From NCBI RefSeq assembly GCF_029227915.1, contig NC_079878.1, positions 8,124,001 to 8,184,000 on the forward strand: a stretch of 60,000 nucleotides of DNA, written 5' to 3'. Under the pieces are notes generated by a model. It saw only the letters and a list, made by a program, of their open reading frames with translations. It ran no database searches and had not been told where the DNA came from. Numbering within the stretch: position 1 is the first letter of the stretch; every line of letters begins with the position of its first letter. Source of the DNA: Hydractinia symbiolongicarpus. Lineage: Eukaryota > Cnidaria > Hydrozoa > Anthoathecata > Hydractiniidae. Below are positions 23,026-33,540 of the stretch, in pieces. A program made the position numbers and the translations under genes.

Positions 23026-24948
23026 GAGTTAGTGTGTTTAGTGTGTTTTGGTGTAAAAGGAGCAAAAATTTTCCCAAATGTAAGGTTTATAGTTATTAAA
23101 AATTCTTTCTAGATTAGAAACGAAAGTTTTTTTTATAGCCAAATATATAACAGTAACCTCCGTAGTTTTAACACTTTTACCTTGTTACAACATGCGGATG
23201 GAAAATGCGTCCGTTTAGCAAATTAGATTCGAAACAGGGTTAGCATTCTCAAAATTTTTTTAAAAGACATACTGGTATTTAGGCTCATTACCAAGCATCT
23301 TTTTATGTTTTACGCACATAATACGAGTACAAGTAATAAGTAGGGGAGTAGCTTTATTTTATAATACGCAAGAAGTCTAATAACTAACAATACAACAAAA
23401 AATTACATTACAACACAATTTAGTATTCCTGGTATTTCTTTAGGGTTACTGGTGTAGTTTTAAATTAATTTTTTTAAGCATTAATTTTAATGTAATAAAA
23501 ATCCTACAAAATTAAGGCAGTTTATCAAGCCAGAAAAATATCATTAAAACATTTAACAATGTCTGTATATTATTTACCCTCACATGTCCCTGTCAACAAT
23601 GTTTGAAAAATCATATTACCACTGTAAAATCTTTAAGAAGGTTTTAGTAACTATAGGCAAATTCTGAAGGTTCTCATATAAAAGCAACATATATACAAAT
23701 CCTACTCATAATCATAAGTAAACATGACATTTTTATTAGTTTACAGTCTGTAACAGAACGTTCTTTAACATGCAATTCTTGTTTCGATCTGTTTTTCGTG
23801 AAAATCATTTCTATCAATACAAGTTATTTTGATTGATTTTTTTCACCCTTTTAGTTCCTCTTATGAAACGCAACTGGTTTATACCAGATATATATCCATT
23901 GTTTACAGTTTCCGATGTCAGGAACAATATTCATCATAGGTACCAGGGTGACATTAAAATGTCTTATTCTAACACAAAATTATATACGCTGTATTGCCCA
24001 ACAAGAGAATAAGAAATATTATGCAACAAACTTGGGCTATTCTTAGATTAGGTGCTGCTTAATTTTTTTTGTTTTTAGCAATTTTATTACAATTAAAAGT
24101 AGCATGGGAAAGTTAAAGATCTTCTCGTGTTCTAAAAGGTTCTAAGATAAGCAGTGGGGTGTTGCATATAAAATGCACTGTTTAAAAGTTCCAACAAAGT
24201 CAAAGTTCTTAGTGACAAACACAATCAAGAAGTAAATGCTAAACTTATAAATTTGGCAGTGGGACGAAGTAGAATACTTTGACCTCTAAGTATATCTGTA
24301 AACATCGATTTCTGAGAAAACAGAAAGTATTTTGAGCTTGTAGTGTCTGCTTAACGGTGACACATGGCTGAGTGCTTATGACTCCAAGGACTGACAACAT
24401 TCAAATAATACCTGTTTTGATTTTGATGTTTAGGGAGGGAAAGGGGATCTACAGATCTATTAACATTTAGCTTAGTCTTTTGCATTTATGAAAGAGTTGT
24501 CCCTTAGCTATCTTACAAGAATGTTTCCTCTCCCAAACAGAAACAAAGATACACAGTTAAATCAACAGCTACACGAAGCCTGTAACCATAAAACGTTAAA
24601 CAAAAAAACTAACAAAATTCCAACTAATACACATACAAGTAGCTAGTAAAACTCTATACCAAATTTCGCATACACATCAAAACATCTTTTGGCCGTCAAG
24701 ACAGTGTTTACATAAATTGCCTCAGTTATCTCGTTAAGCATTGGGCTTTTATAAACAAACAATGCATTTGATCGAGGTCAAGTTAAAACCTTTTGTTTCG
24801 ATAAGAAAAACATTTAAATCACACGTTTTGTAAAAACATCTGGTGGTTTACCACTTTAAGAATAGTTCTTGACACAAAAGTGCCTAAAATCCAGGAGCAG
24901 AAAAAATAAAATATTTAAAGTATTGCTTACTTGTAAGCAATGAATTTA
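23026..24948. other. AT-rich spacer, no gene seen
   Basis: Only short frames and no repeat or RNA gene that I can recognise. Confidence 0.5.
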
Positions 24949-25197
24949 TTATCTCTTGCAGAGGCAGATGAAGGTTTGGTTTGAGGCAACAACACGGCAC
25001 ACGTGGCCAAAATACCTCTCTCCAGCATTTCCAACCCTTTCAATATCTGAAAGGGTTTCCAAATTCAAAACTTCTTCATTTAACTTAGATAGCATGCAAT
25101 TGCTTTGATATTCTAGCCATTTGAAGTGCTTCCTGCAATTGGACCTGACCAGGTAAATCATGTTGAAACAGAAACATCCATTTGTCCATGTAACCAT
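24949..25197 (-). other. Small open frame of unknown nature (82 codons)
   Basis: A minus-strand frame contains ETLSDIERVGNAGERYFGHV, with composition more protein-like than most frames here. It lies next to a minisatellite and a hAT-like end, so it may belong to a DNA transposon. I do not recognise a domain, and no splice partner was found. Confidence 0.2.
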
Positions 25198-25375
25198 ACC
25201 CGTGGTCGTTTTAGGCGTTTTAACTTAAAAACTCACGGACGTTTTAGGCGTTTCTTCTTCCCACTCCAGGATTTCATTCATTTGAACTTGAAAATCCGCG
25301 GACGTTTTAGGATTTTTTCTTCCATCTGTGATTTTCATTCATTTGGAACTTAAAAGCCGCGGACGTTTTAGGCGA
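25196..25375 (+). repeat. Minisatellite, unit about 61 bp
   Basis: The core CGGACGTTTTAGG recurs near 25,236, 25,298 and 25,359 (with a partial CGTTTTAGG at 25,207). The intervening sequence TTCATTCATTTG-AACTT-AAAA is shared between units. Confidence 0.75.
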
Positions 25376-25539
25376 ATTGACATTTTGCCTAAGATCGCAC
25401 CGGGTTTGCTTATTTGAGTAAGGTATCAAGAATCGATGTGAAGTCGAAATTGGCGGATGTCAAAAATAATTTAAAAAAATATTTATTTTTTTCATAGATT
25501 ATTCTGTCTATAGATTTTTTTCTTTGTAGTTTACAAAAT

Positions 25540-25586
25540 TAGGCCTAGGCAAATGCCTAGTCTGCCTAACCCTAGATCCGCCACTG
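25540..25586 (-). mobile_element. hAT-like transposon terminus at a homology breakpoint
   Basis: On the minus strand the sequence starting at 25,586 reads CAGTGGCGGATCTAGGG, which resembles the terminal inverted repeat of many hAT elements. The base after it (25,587) is exactly where similarity to the gene family's 5' flank begins. The other end was not found with confidence. Confidence 0.5.
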
Positions 25587-27190
25587 TTAACGGCACAAAA
25601 GAAGGAAAATCTGAGGATAAAAATTGAGAGTTTATTTTGATATTAATAGTAGATAGCATCGGGTTGGTCAGAACAGACGCCTTTTGACGAATTAAAATTA
25701 GAGTATCGTTGACTAAGTAATGACATAAATTAATATAATTAAAGATAGGCCAATAAGATGGCTCGAATTTGGATTACAAGAGAAAATTTTGCGAAGTACA
25801 AACAATACTGTCACCAACGAAAGCAAAGTATAACAAAATAACAATACGGAAGTAAATTATTGTTTTTTCAGGTTTAAACAATGTTGTACAAAGCTTAATT
25901 ATTTATTCTAAAAATCGCAACTTAATTGTAATTTATTATTATTTTAAGTAGCATTTCGATAATAACTTTATTTAATCCAAAATCAATCTCTTTTAAAAAC
26001 TTGTTATGTTAAGGAAACTTGATGAAGAGGCGCATGCATCTACGCCAAGATTACTACAAAAGCGAGTCCGGGTGTGGCATAGGCTTATTACAGTATAACT
26101 GTCTCGTGCCTGAAGAAATACAACGTTTGACACATTCTATGAAAGAATTAACCTCAACGCAGCAGAACAAAATTTAAAGTTGTGCAGCTTTATGTATAAT
26201 CAAATAAACATAGAAGTAATTTTAGCTGAAAATATACAATACACAAATTATATAAAAATGCCTAATTAACCTTATTTTGTACTAGTAGAGAAAACAATCC
26301 ATGCATGTACTTTAAGACTGGATATTAAGTAATAAAATACAGTTAATAACTTATAGTTAACGCTCTTAACAAGTTTTTTCAATGCTAGAATAGAGCGATG
26401 TAAATTTAAGTTAGATTGACATAAATTTATAATTTAGAGCCTGGGCAATTTCTGCAAAGAGAGTACTGCACGAACTTCTCTCTATCCTTCAATTTTAAAA
26501 CAAAAATGAGAAGTATTTTAGTCATAAATGTTCTTCAAATGTCCAATACAAAAAATATATAGCTATAATTTTGGGGCGCCAAAAGATAAAATAAAAATCC
26601 TATAAATAATTCGTTTTAACTGAGTTTACATAATTCTACGAAAATTAATTGTTTTCTTTAAAATGGAAAGTAAATATAGGGCCGGTATCAACAAGGGACA
26701 TTCTTTTGCCAAAAATTTTCTTTTACACTCAAAACAGGCTAAAAAACAATGCATACTTGAGTGGGATGTGGGACATAATATACCAAATAGAATGCCAAAT
26801 TCTGTTTTTTTATTCAATTTTGTTAAACTCATCATTTGGTACAGGACCGTCCTAGAATCCAAAAGTAGCGTTTTTCCTGAAGTAAGCATGTTTTCTACTA
26901 CCTGAATAATAGATACATAATTATCGATGATACATTATGAAATGTTTAGCGCAGTCATCCCTTATTAATGAAGCAAAAAAGACGTAGAAGGTAAAAGTAA
27001 TATTCTAAAGAGGCTAAAAAGCACAAATCGTCTACTTTACGACTCAAAAATACATGTAAAAACATTTAATTGGGTACTGCAATATTGATAGGAGTCGATT
27101 TAAGGTAACTTAATTTCACTGGGGGAGGGGCTGGGGTTACATTTAACTTTGGTGTAATAAGATCTAAGTGTTTTAAATTTTCTGCAAGAG
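25587..27190 (-). repeat. Gene-less copy of the six-cysteine gene's 5' flank
   Basis: Starts with the conserved upstream block (TTAACGGCACAAAAG, then AAAATCTGAGGATAAAAATT). It continues parallel to 48,580-50,155, then jumps to sequence matching 53,155-53,330, including the GGGGGAGGGG run near 27,120. About 3 kb present in both large arms (50,160-53,150) is missing here. The gene itself should lie left of 25,587 but is absent. The overlapping frames at 26,626-26,905 are shadows in non-coding sequence. Confidence 0.8.
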
Positions 27191-27320
27191 TGAAATATAA
27201 ATCTTTAAGATTTATATTGACGCAAGCAAAAATTTATTGCTGTCATTTTGTTTTTTTTATGATGTACTATAAGCGTGCCAAGTTTTATTCAATTTGAACA
27301 ACCCTATAAAAAGTTATTGA

Positions 27321-27337
27321 GGGGGGGGGGGGGGGGG
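27321..27337 (+). repeat. G17 homopolymer
   Basis: Seventeen G in a row followed by TGGGGCGG. A likely quadruplex former and a likely site of assembly or length error. Confidence 0.9.
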
Positions 27338-27399
27338 TGGGGCGGATTCCGCCCCTCTGGTCATAGTATGTTCAAAAAACCCCAGACCGAATAGGGTTA

Positions 27400-28690
27400 A
27401 AAAGACTTTAAGCTTTATTTCGCCTAATTTGACCTTGATTGTCTGAGAAAGGAATGTTCATCAGAGTCTCAAATATTTGTAAGCATAGGGCGTATTCTGC
27501 AAAAGCTTCAAACAAATTGTAATAGAGGTGTTCCGGCCACTATATTTTATTTCTGAGCCACTTTCACATCGGTTTTGAATTTGCAATTATAGCAAACCCA
27601 CTTTACTTACCTACAGCCAACAAAAGTTTAAATTGAGGAAGTCAAGATGTCACTTATACTAAGATTTTCAACTCTAAAGAAGCCTACATAAGCAGATCAA
27701 ATACCGGGTCAAATTTCAACGTGAACAGGGAATATTCTTGCGTTTGTTTTATTAAAGCATGTGACAATTTTTATGCGCCAGTTCATCAACAACAAAAGTA
27801 TACGTGAAAGGAAAACTAAAAACTTTTTCCACCACGCCCAACGAAATTGCAACTTTTACTTTTCTGTTTAAGGTTAATGCATATTTTGCTGAAAAAATAT
27901 GTTTTGCGTTTCCTTCTCAACAGTTTCAACAGTTTTATCAAAAAAAAAAGAAAAGTTCGTCACACTCTAAGTCCACGAAATTAAGAAGAACATGCTAAAG
28001 TAACTTGACATAATTATAGCTTTCATAAATATTTGTGTTTCATCACATTTTGTATAACAATGATATAATATTTGATATAACGTAGAAACTGAATTAATCT
28101 GAAACTGCCATGTTACACAATTTTTCGGAACATGAATTCTCGAAATGTCTCTCACGTGAAAAGCTGTATTAATCTTCTTCGAAGCAGTTGAACATGGTTT
28201 TTTCTACATTAATAAACCTAATCGAATTATCTATGGAAATATTCGATTGCAAAATTCAGTGTTTTATAGTACTCCCAGAATTATATATATATATATATAT
28301 ATATATTGATAATTAAAATCTTATACATTTAAAGTTAAATAAAACAAGAAAATTCAATATAATTACCAACAACTTCGAATCTAAAGTGATTTAACACGAT
28401 TTGGAAACCATCAGATTGGGTGTTTGTTTATTTGAACTTCTCGTAAACAAATAACGGAGATAAATAAACAAATAATGTAATAGCACGTGTCATAATTTCT
28501 GAACATCACTTGTAAAGATGGCCTGTTTTCTCACATTGGAAAAAGATAAAAAGATAAGAATAGTGACCTAACGAAAAGTTAGTTAAAACCTTTGATGCAG
28601 GCAAATATAAAAACGCCAATTTTGAAATGAAAAAAATGGAACATTAACATACTTTTAAATGAAACATACACATAAAAAACTTTCTGTGAT
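27400..28690 (+). repeat. 1.3-kb interspersed repeat, copy A
   Basis: Aligns in direct orientation with 58,480-59,850 over the whole length (TAATTTGACCTTGATTG, GTTTAAATTGAG, AACAGGGAATATT, CAACGAAATTGCAAC, GTGAGAGACATTTCG in reverse, and AACACGTGTC or GCACGTGTC at the end). Both copies lie on the upstream side of a six-cysteine gene unit, so they probably belong to the ancestral duplicated block. A short minus-strand frame (28,155-28,200 region, VRDIS motif) is partly shared, but no gene is convincing. It contains a (TA)n microsatellite at 28,282-28,306. Confidence 0.75.
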
Positions 28691-29358
28691 TTTTCATTGT
28701 TGTGTCTTAAACTGTTAGCTAGTTCCTTTCTTAAAATTTATAAGGCTTTATTGTTATAAGCACTCTACTATATTATACCGAATACCTTTACTAAATGCCT
28801 TACCTGGTGGTCCCACTCATTTTACATACACCTAAGCGCTCAACTTGACGTTCAATGCCAGGTCAATTGTAGCTTAACCTTGAATTAGATTTGCGGTACC
28901 AGCGCGTTTTTGTCAGCATTATTATTCCAGTTTGACAATATATACACATCAGATCTCAAATGGTTTCCACCTCCTTTTTTAACACCTAATTAGGTACCTT
29001 ACTGTATTTTTAAGTTTTAGAGGTAGAAATTTAGTTCCTTAGGTTCATCATTTTCAGCGTAACCGCTAATTAATTTGATCAGAATACGGGGCTATGGTAA
29101 TTGTCTAGCGAAAAGTAATCTGAACTTATAAATTAAAAATTAGTGATCAGATACATGGTTGTTTAAGGTTGGGTTCCTTCCAGGTTTAAATCGCGTTAAT
29201 TTTGCTGCGCTAATTCCTGACCTCAGAGTTTCCTAAACGTATTAGTAATAGATCGTTCATTGAATAAGAATTCTTCATCATTAAAGAATTCAATGAATGA
29301 TAATTTATCTGTCAGTACTTAGTTTAGATCTCCTTATTTAGGAGGTAAAAGCATCGAG
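28691..29358. other. Spacer, no gene seen
   Basis: AT-rich sequence with an imperfect palindromic patch near 29,255-29,300 (TTCATTGAATAAGAATTC, then AATTCAATGAATGA). No open frame of interest. Confidence 0.5.
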
Positions 29359-29369
29359 TTGGCCAAGCC

Positions 29370-29870
29370 CGGCATAGTGAAGATCAAACGCGACTATAAA
29401 AAAGATACATTTACTTGTTTTAAACTACTTTATTATACAAAAACAATTGAGTTTTTCACAAACACTAAAGGTTGTATCCCTCGTTGTGCCAATCCTCCGT
29501 TGTTTATGAGTTTACGTTTCCTGGGTGCCATGATAAATTTATTGACAAAACGGAACGAATTTTACCTGAACGTATACTTGAGCATGCTTGGTAATAATAG
29601 TGCTCTACGTACACATACTGTACGGGTGTTCATCATATCATCAGGATCCGTAATTTCGATGATGATCCTTTTAGTGATGACGTGAATCCAGCTCATCTGA
29701 TACATAATTTGCGCTCTTTGCACATTATTACAGTGAAGCACAGCGTTCGTGTTCTCGATGAAAACGATAATTGGAATATTTTATTAATTAAAGAAGCTTT
29801 GAAAATTAAACAATTACGTCCTAACTTAAACTCTGGACTCATGCCATCTAGCGAATTGTCCCTTTTTTAA
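29370..29870 (+). mobile_element. GIY-YIG / Penelope-like retroelement remnant (3' part)
   Basis: Merging frames gives FFTNTKGCIPRCAN, then (near 29,503) VYEFTFPGCHDKFIDKTERI and LPERILEHAW, and after a break KHSVRVLDENDNWNILLIKE, ALKIKQLRPNLNSG at 29,735-29,850. This order is that of the C-terminal GIY-YIG endonuclease region of Penelope-like elements (V-Y-x-x-T-C-P-G-C, Y-I-G-K-T-E-R and the E-A-x-x-I-K-x-x-x-P-x-L-N tail). The cysteine of the first motif and the Y-I-G itself are mutated, and there are stops after EHAW. The reverse transcriptase part is not seen upstream. Dead element. Confidence 0.7.
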
Positions 29871-31229
29871 ATAGTTTGAACAGTTTTATTGTTAATTCAT
29901 TCTGATGATGATTTCGTTATAAATCAAAATATTAGTATCTTTTTAGGAATAAAAATGTTTTGTTGTGATTGTTTAGATGTGATACAAGTTCTCGTCCCAA
30001 TGAAGTTATTTGGACACCCTTTTATTTTATTTTGTTGCAAGCGTGTTTTCATTAGACTTTTCAATTAAACACAATAAGCTAAACAAGTTTTCAGGCGTCA
30101 AAATCATGTGTAATTGTCAATTTTTTTAGTTCTTGAGTACGGTCCAGAAAACCATACAGAGGCTACATTGTCAACGTTAAATTGCTACTTCAAGAGATTT
30201 TCGAATAACCGAAATTGCATTAAGTCAATCCATATTTTTATAAATATAATTTCTTATTCCCGGCGAATGAAAGAGAACTGCACAAATAAAACCTTGTGCT
30301 TTAAACAATCCCACCCCCACCCCCCCAAGTTAAGCAAGAGTAACTTAAAATAAAGTTAAATGTTTGCCAATACACCTTTCCAAAATTAGTTTTTTTTATG
30401 TACCGCTGCTATTTTCCAAAATTTTCAAACAAAATGAATGAGATATAAGAAATCCTGGCCTAAAACTCATACAGCAAATAACAACCTATTAACGCTGTTT
30501 TTGAAATTTTGAACTAATTGATTTCTGCTTAAAACAGAAGCTTATTAGTATAAGTCGAAAATTAAGAAGGCTAAGGGTGTGTAATCCTTTAAGACAATCT
30601 CATCTCATAATTACATAATTTTTAGACTAGCTCTATCTCCGTATTTCATTTTATTATAGCATGCTTGTTACGATTTATAGATTAAATACTTTTTTCACTA
30701 AAAATATTCAATCCCTCTTCAATCTTAAGCAATATAAGATCAGTTTTGTTACATTATACAAGGTTTTCTATTTATTACAATTTTCCTGTAAAACCTTTAA
30801 ACAGGATGTACAATACAAGACAAGTTATCCTTTATTGTTCTCCTCCTTACTGGATAAAACACTGGATAAAAGTTTTTTTACAAACTGGGAATTCATATTA
30901 CTTACAAACTGCACCATCACAATGCTGGATGCAAATGTAAAATATTGTCAGTCAATAAGACAGTAGTGACGGCAGGAGTGTGACAGTTACCTCTAAGGTA
31001 CTTCAGTAAGCGTTATCTTATCTTTATATGTTGGTTAAGGGAAAAGAAATCTAAAATAAAAGACCCGGTAATTTTTTTCTAGGATTGTAGGCTAAAGGTT
31101 ACAGCTGTTTTGCCTGTAACTTTTATACCTCCTTGACCAGTAGCCAGACAGCGCAAAAAAGGCTAGTTTTTTTTGAAATTATAGGTGTAATATGAAGTGC
31201 TACTGAGCGTTAGTAATCTCCACATTGGA
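29871..31229. other. Spacer, no gene seen
   Basis: AT-rich. Contains a C-run (30,311-30,326) and frames at 30,114-30,353 and 30,661-30,966 that lack any recognisable motif, splice context or duplicate. Confidence 0.45.
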
Positions 31230-31581
31230 ATTTAGTAACAAAGTAGTTATTACACCGGTGTAGAAATCCACTCACTCAAAAAAATCGTAACTTGAATTCT
31301 TTTGTCGTCAGAAAGGGTCTGTTTACAGAGATAATGTTTTTGATGACATCAACACGTCTATTCCGAAACGGATTTGGGGATCTTTGTTTAGAAATCTCAC
31401 CCAATTTAACTGCAATGGCTTTCCTAATCTCGATAAATGAACTGACGTCTGATAAAATGCATTGACAACCTGCCGTACCGTCTAGGCAGTTGTCAAATGA
31501 GACATACTTTTCTCGGCTACATCGAATTTCGCTTTACCTGTTAAAGACACACCGACATACTCACCGTACTAATATAATAGA
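31230..31581 (-). mobile_element. Degenerate Helitron, minus strand
   Basis: On the minus strand the family 5' end begins TCTATTATATTAG at 31,581. It continues with GTGTGTCTTTAACAGGTAAAG and CAAATCCGTTTCGGAATAGACG (compare 39,160). It may end near 31,240 with a damaged hairpin (GAGTGGATTTCTACACC). It joins the neighbouring element head-to-tail. Confidence 0.55.
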
Positions 31582-32120
31582 CTAGTCGATAGACACATGG
31601 AAATATCCACTTAAGCAGAAGAATAATGGTAAAAATGTGTGTGGTTCTAGGAATTTTGCCGACGCCAGCAGTGGATATCCACAAAAATGTGTAGACCCTG
31701 AAACTGCACTAATAATGTAAAGAATAAGAATAAGACACACCAATGAACAAAAAATGTTCAGAACTATGTTTAGCATTTTTACTTGTATTGAAAGGAGCTT
31801 AAAAATTTAATCAAGGAAATCCACTTAGGCGAAAAAGAATTACAATAAGATCCATTGATACCTAAGTAAGCTTTTTCACAATTGTTTAAGCTGTTGCGTG
31901 TTTTGTGTAGAATTTCAAACGGTGACGAAAATAAAGTATAGAATCGCGCCGTTTTAATCCGTGATTAAAATCAGTTTACTAACTGATTATAATGGGCATG
32001 TATATTTCATATTCATCAGTTGGTAGAAAAGACATACTGCTACGACTATATTTTGGAAAGGAAAATGAACCTGCTCACCATTGCATGTCACAGACCCACG
32101 GACACAGTATTTCTATTATT
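31582..32120 (-). mobile_element. Degenerate Helitron directly upstream of the transporter gene
   Basis: The 3' end is CTAG at 31,582-31,585, preceded (minus strand) by a GTGGATATTTCCA hairpin and ATCGA. The 5' zone near 32,080-32,115 reads GTGTCCGTGGGTCTGTGACA and then GGTTCATTTTCCTTTCC. It ends about 110 bp before the transporter ATG, so any promoter must lie in that gap or within the element. Confidence 0.6.
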
Positions 32121-32230
32121 TACATTTCAAAATCTCCAAGTGCTACCATTTCACTTAATGTCTTTCTATTTATAGGTTAAAGAATACTTTCAGTAAACTT
32201 TCTTTTCAACCACGATTTATTAACATAAAA

Positions 32231-33415
32231 ATGGCGATAAAGAAGACAACGTTGTACCAAGTACTGCGAATCTTGTTTGTCTTTGCAGGGATGGAAGCAA
32301 CGGGTTACACAATATTCATGTTTAGTCATTTTGTTGAGGATTTAGATGCCAGTACTGCTCAAAGAAATTTTTCTATTGGGTATTCGTTGTTGTGGTTGTC
32401 TGCCCTCATATTTAATCCGGTACTTGGCATCATCATGGATAAAACTGGACAAACATATCGTGCGCTAGCTGTACTCTACTGCATGAAAGTTGTATGTTTA
32501 CTTACGTATTCATTTTCAAAAAATATCTACGTTATAAATACAGCGTTGGTGTGCTCTGCAATTGGAAGTCAGTCGCTAGTGATTCACACAGAGATAAGGC
32601 ATTTGTTTGAACCGAGAGAGAGAGTAGCTAAAATAAGTGAGACTGTTGGTGGATATACGATAGGTGATATTATAATGTGTCTGCTACGATTCGTACCCAG
32701 AAGATTGAGGGTGAAAGTAGGATCTGTTGAAGTTACAAACAATACTTTTCCAATGTTAATTAATGCTATTTTGTGTTGTATATTCGCTTGGATTTTAATT
32801 TTTATTGCATGGGAACATAAGAAAGGTGTTATTTTTGATAACAAAAGATCCACAAAATCAGTTGGCAAAATAGAGAAAGTTCTTGTGATATTTCTAACTT
32901 CTTTTTTAAGCAGATTTACTTCCGTCAGTATGATTATTGCTGTTCAAGAGTTTGGAGAGAAAAACAATGTGGCTAATCTATTCTTTGGTATTGTTTTAAT
33001 GCTACGTTTCGGCATAGCATACGCAGCCAACATTCTACAAAAGCGTCTTCTCCATAATTACTCAAACAAACTTATGTTAGCATCATGGCAAATAATTCGG
33101 ATGATATGTTTTGGATTTTCTTTTATATCGACGTTTTGCTCGAATAGATTAGTTCAGGTGGTTATTCTTCTGACAGTGCTGTACCTGAGCTCCATATCCT
33201 GGATTAACGATGATGCTGTTTTGTTACCTGAACTTTGGAAAACTACAGAACAGATATATTTCTATTCCGGAGTGTATGAGTTATTCGGCGTGCTTGGGAC
33301 CAGCGCTGGATTTTTATATCCTTTGTTTAGTAATATTGCCGAAATGTACTTCTCTATGGGAATGTTTGTAATATCATTGAATTTTTTAATGTTGAGAAAA
33401 ACTGAGCTTATTTGA
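32231..33415 (+). CDS. Major facilitator superfamily (MFS) transporter, intronless, intact
   Basis: One uninterrupted frame of 394 codons. The ATG (AAAATGG context) is chosen because the duplicated pseudogene aligns from the same point. The protein is almost entirely membrane segments, about 10-12 hydrophobic stretches. The motif GIIMDKTGQTYRA at residues about 66-78 fits the MFS motif A (G-x-x-x-D-R-x-G-R) of the loop between helices 2 and 3. A charged central loop (WEHKKG through SVGKIEKV, about 196-216) separates the two halves. It should sit in a cellular membrane and move a small solute; the substrate cannot be read from sequence. AATAAA lies 77 bp after the stop. At 394 residues it is somewhat short for the superfamily. 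Lack of introns could mean a retrocopy or a naturally intronless gene. Confidence 0.85.
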   Translation: MAIKKTTLYQVLRILFVFAGMEATGYTIFMFSHFVEDLDASTAQRNFSIGYSLLWLSALIFNPVLGIIMDKTGQTYRALAVLYCMKVVCLLTYSFSKNIYVINTALVCSAIGSQSLVIHTEIRHLFEPRERVAKISETVGGYTIGDIIMCLLRFVPRRLRVKVGSVEVTNNTFPMLINAILCCIFAWILIFIAWEHKKGVIFDNKRSTKSVGKIEKVLVIFLTSFLSRFTSVSMIIAVQEFGEKNNVANLFFGIVLMLRFGIAYAANILQKRLLHNYSNKLMLASWQIIRMICFGFSFISTFCSNRLVQVVILLTVLYLSSISWINDDAVLLPELWKTTEQIYFYSGVYELFGVLGTSAGFLYPLFSNIAEMYFSMGMFVISLNFLMLRKTELI

Positions 33416-33491
33416 ACAACGAAAATTTTGTTCAGAGTAGATGTTGTAAATGGTAGATAATTTCGTTTTGAAAACTTACATTAACTATTTC

Positions 33492-33497
33492 AATAAA
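33492..33497 (+). terminator. Polyadenylation signal of the transporter gene
   Basis: AATAAA lies 77 bp past the stop codon. It is conserved in the duplicated pseudogene at 20,885-20,890 (minus strand). Confidence 0.6.
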
Positions 33498-33540
33498 TAA
33501 TTTCCTAACATTTTGCATTTACTCTTTCCCAAACGTACCT

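Larger units (their letters stand above)
31410..33540 (+). repeat. Right arm of the inner (transporter) inverted duplication
   Basis: Mirror of 20,840-23,025, covering Helitron sequence, the promoter region, the intact transporter and its 3' end with AATAAA at 33,492-33,497. Similarity fades at both ends into unrelated sequence. Confidence 0.85.

Noticed and set aside
26626-26905. Three overlapping frames of 68-87 codons
   Set aside because: They lie in the gene-less 5' flank copy; the corresponding sequence in the other copies has no matching frame.
28282-28306. (TA)n tract as a regulatory element
   Set aside because: A plain microsatellite; the related repeat at 58,480 has only a shorter AT run there.
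32584-32868. 94-codon minus-strand frame inside the transporter gene
   Set aside because: Antisense shadow of the intact MFS gene.
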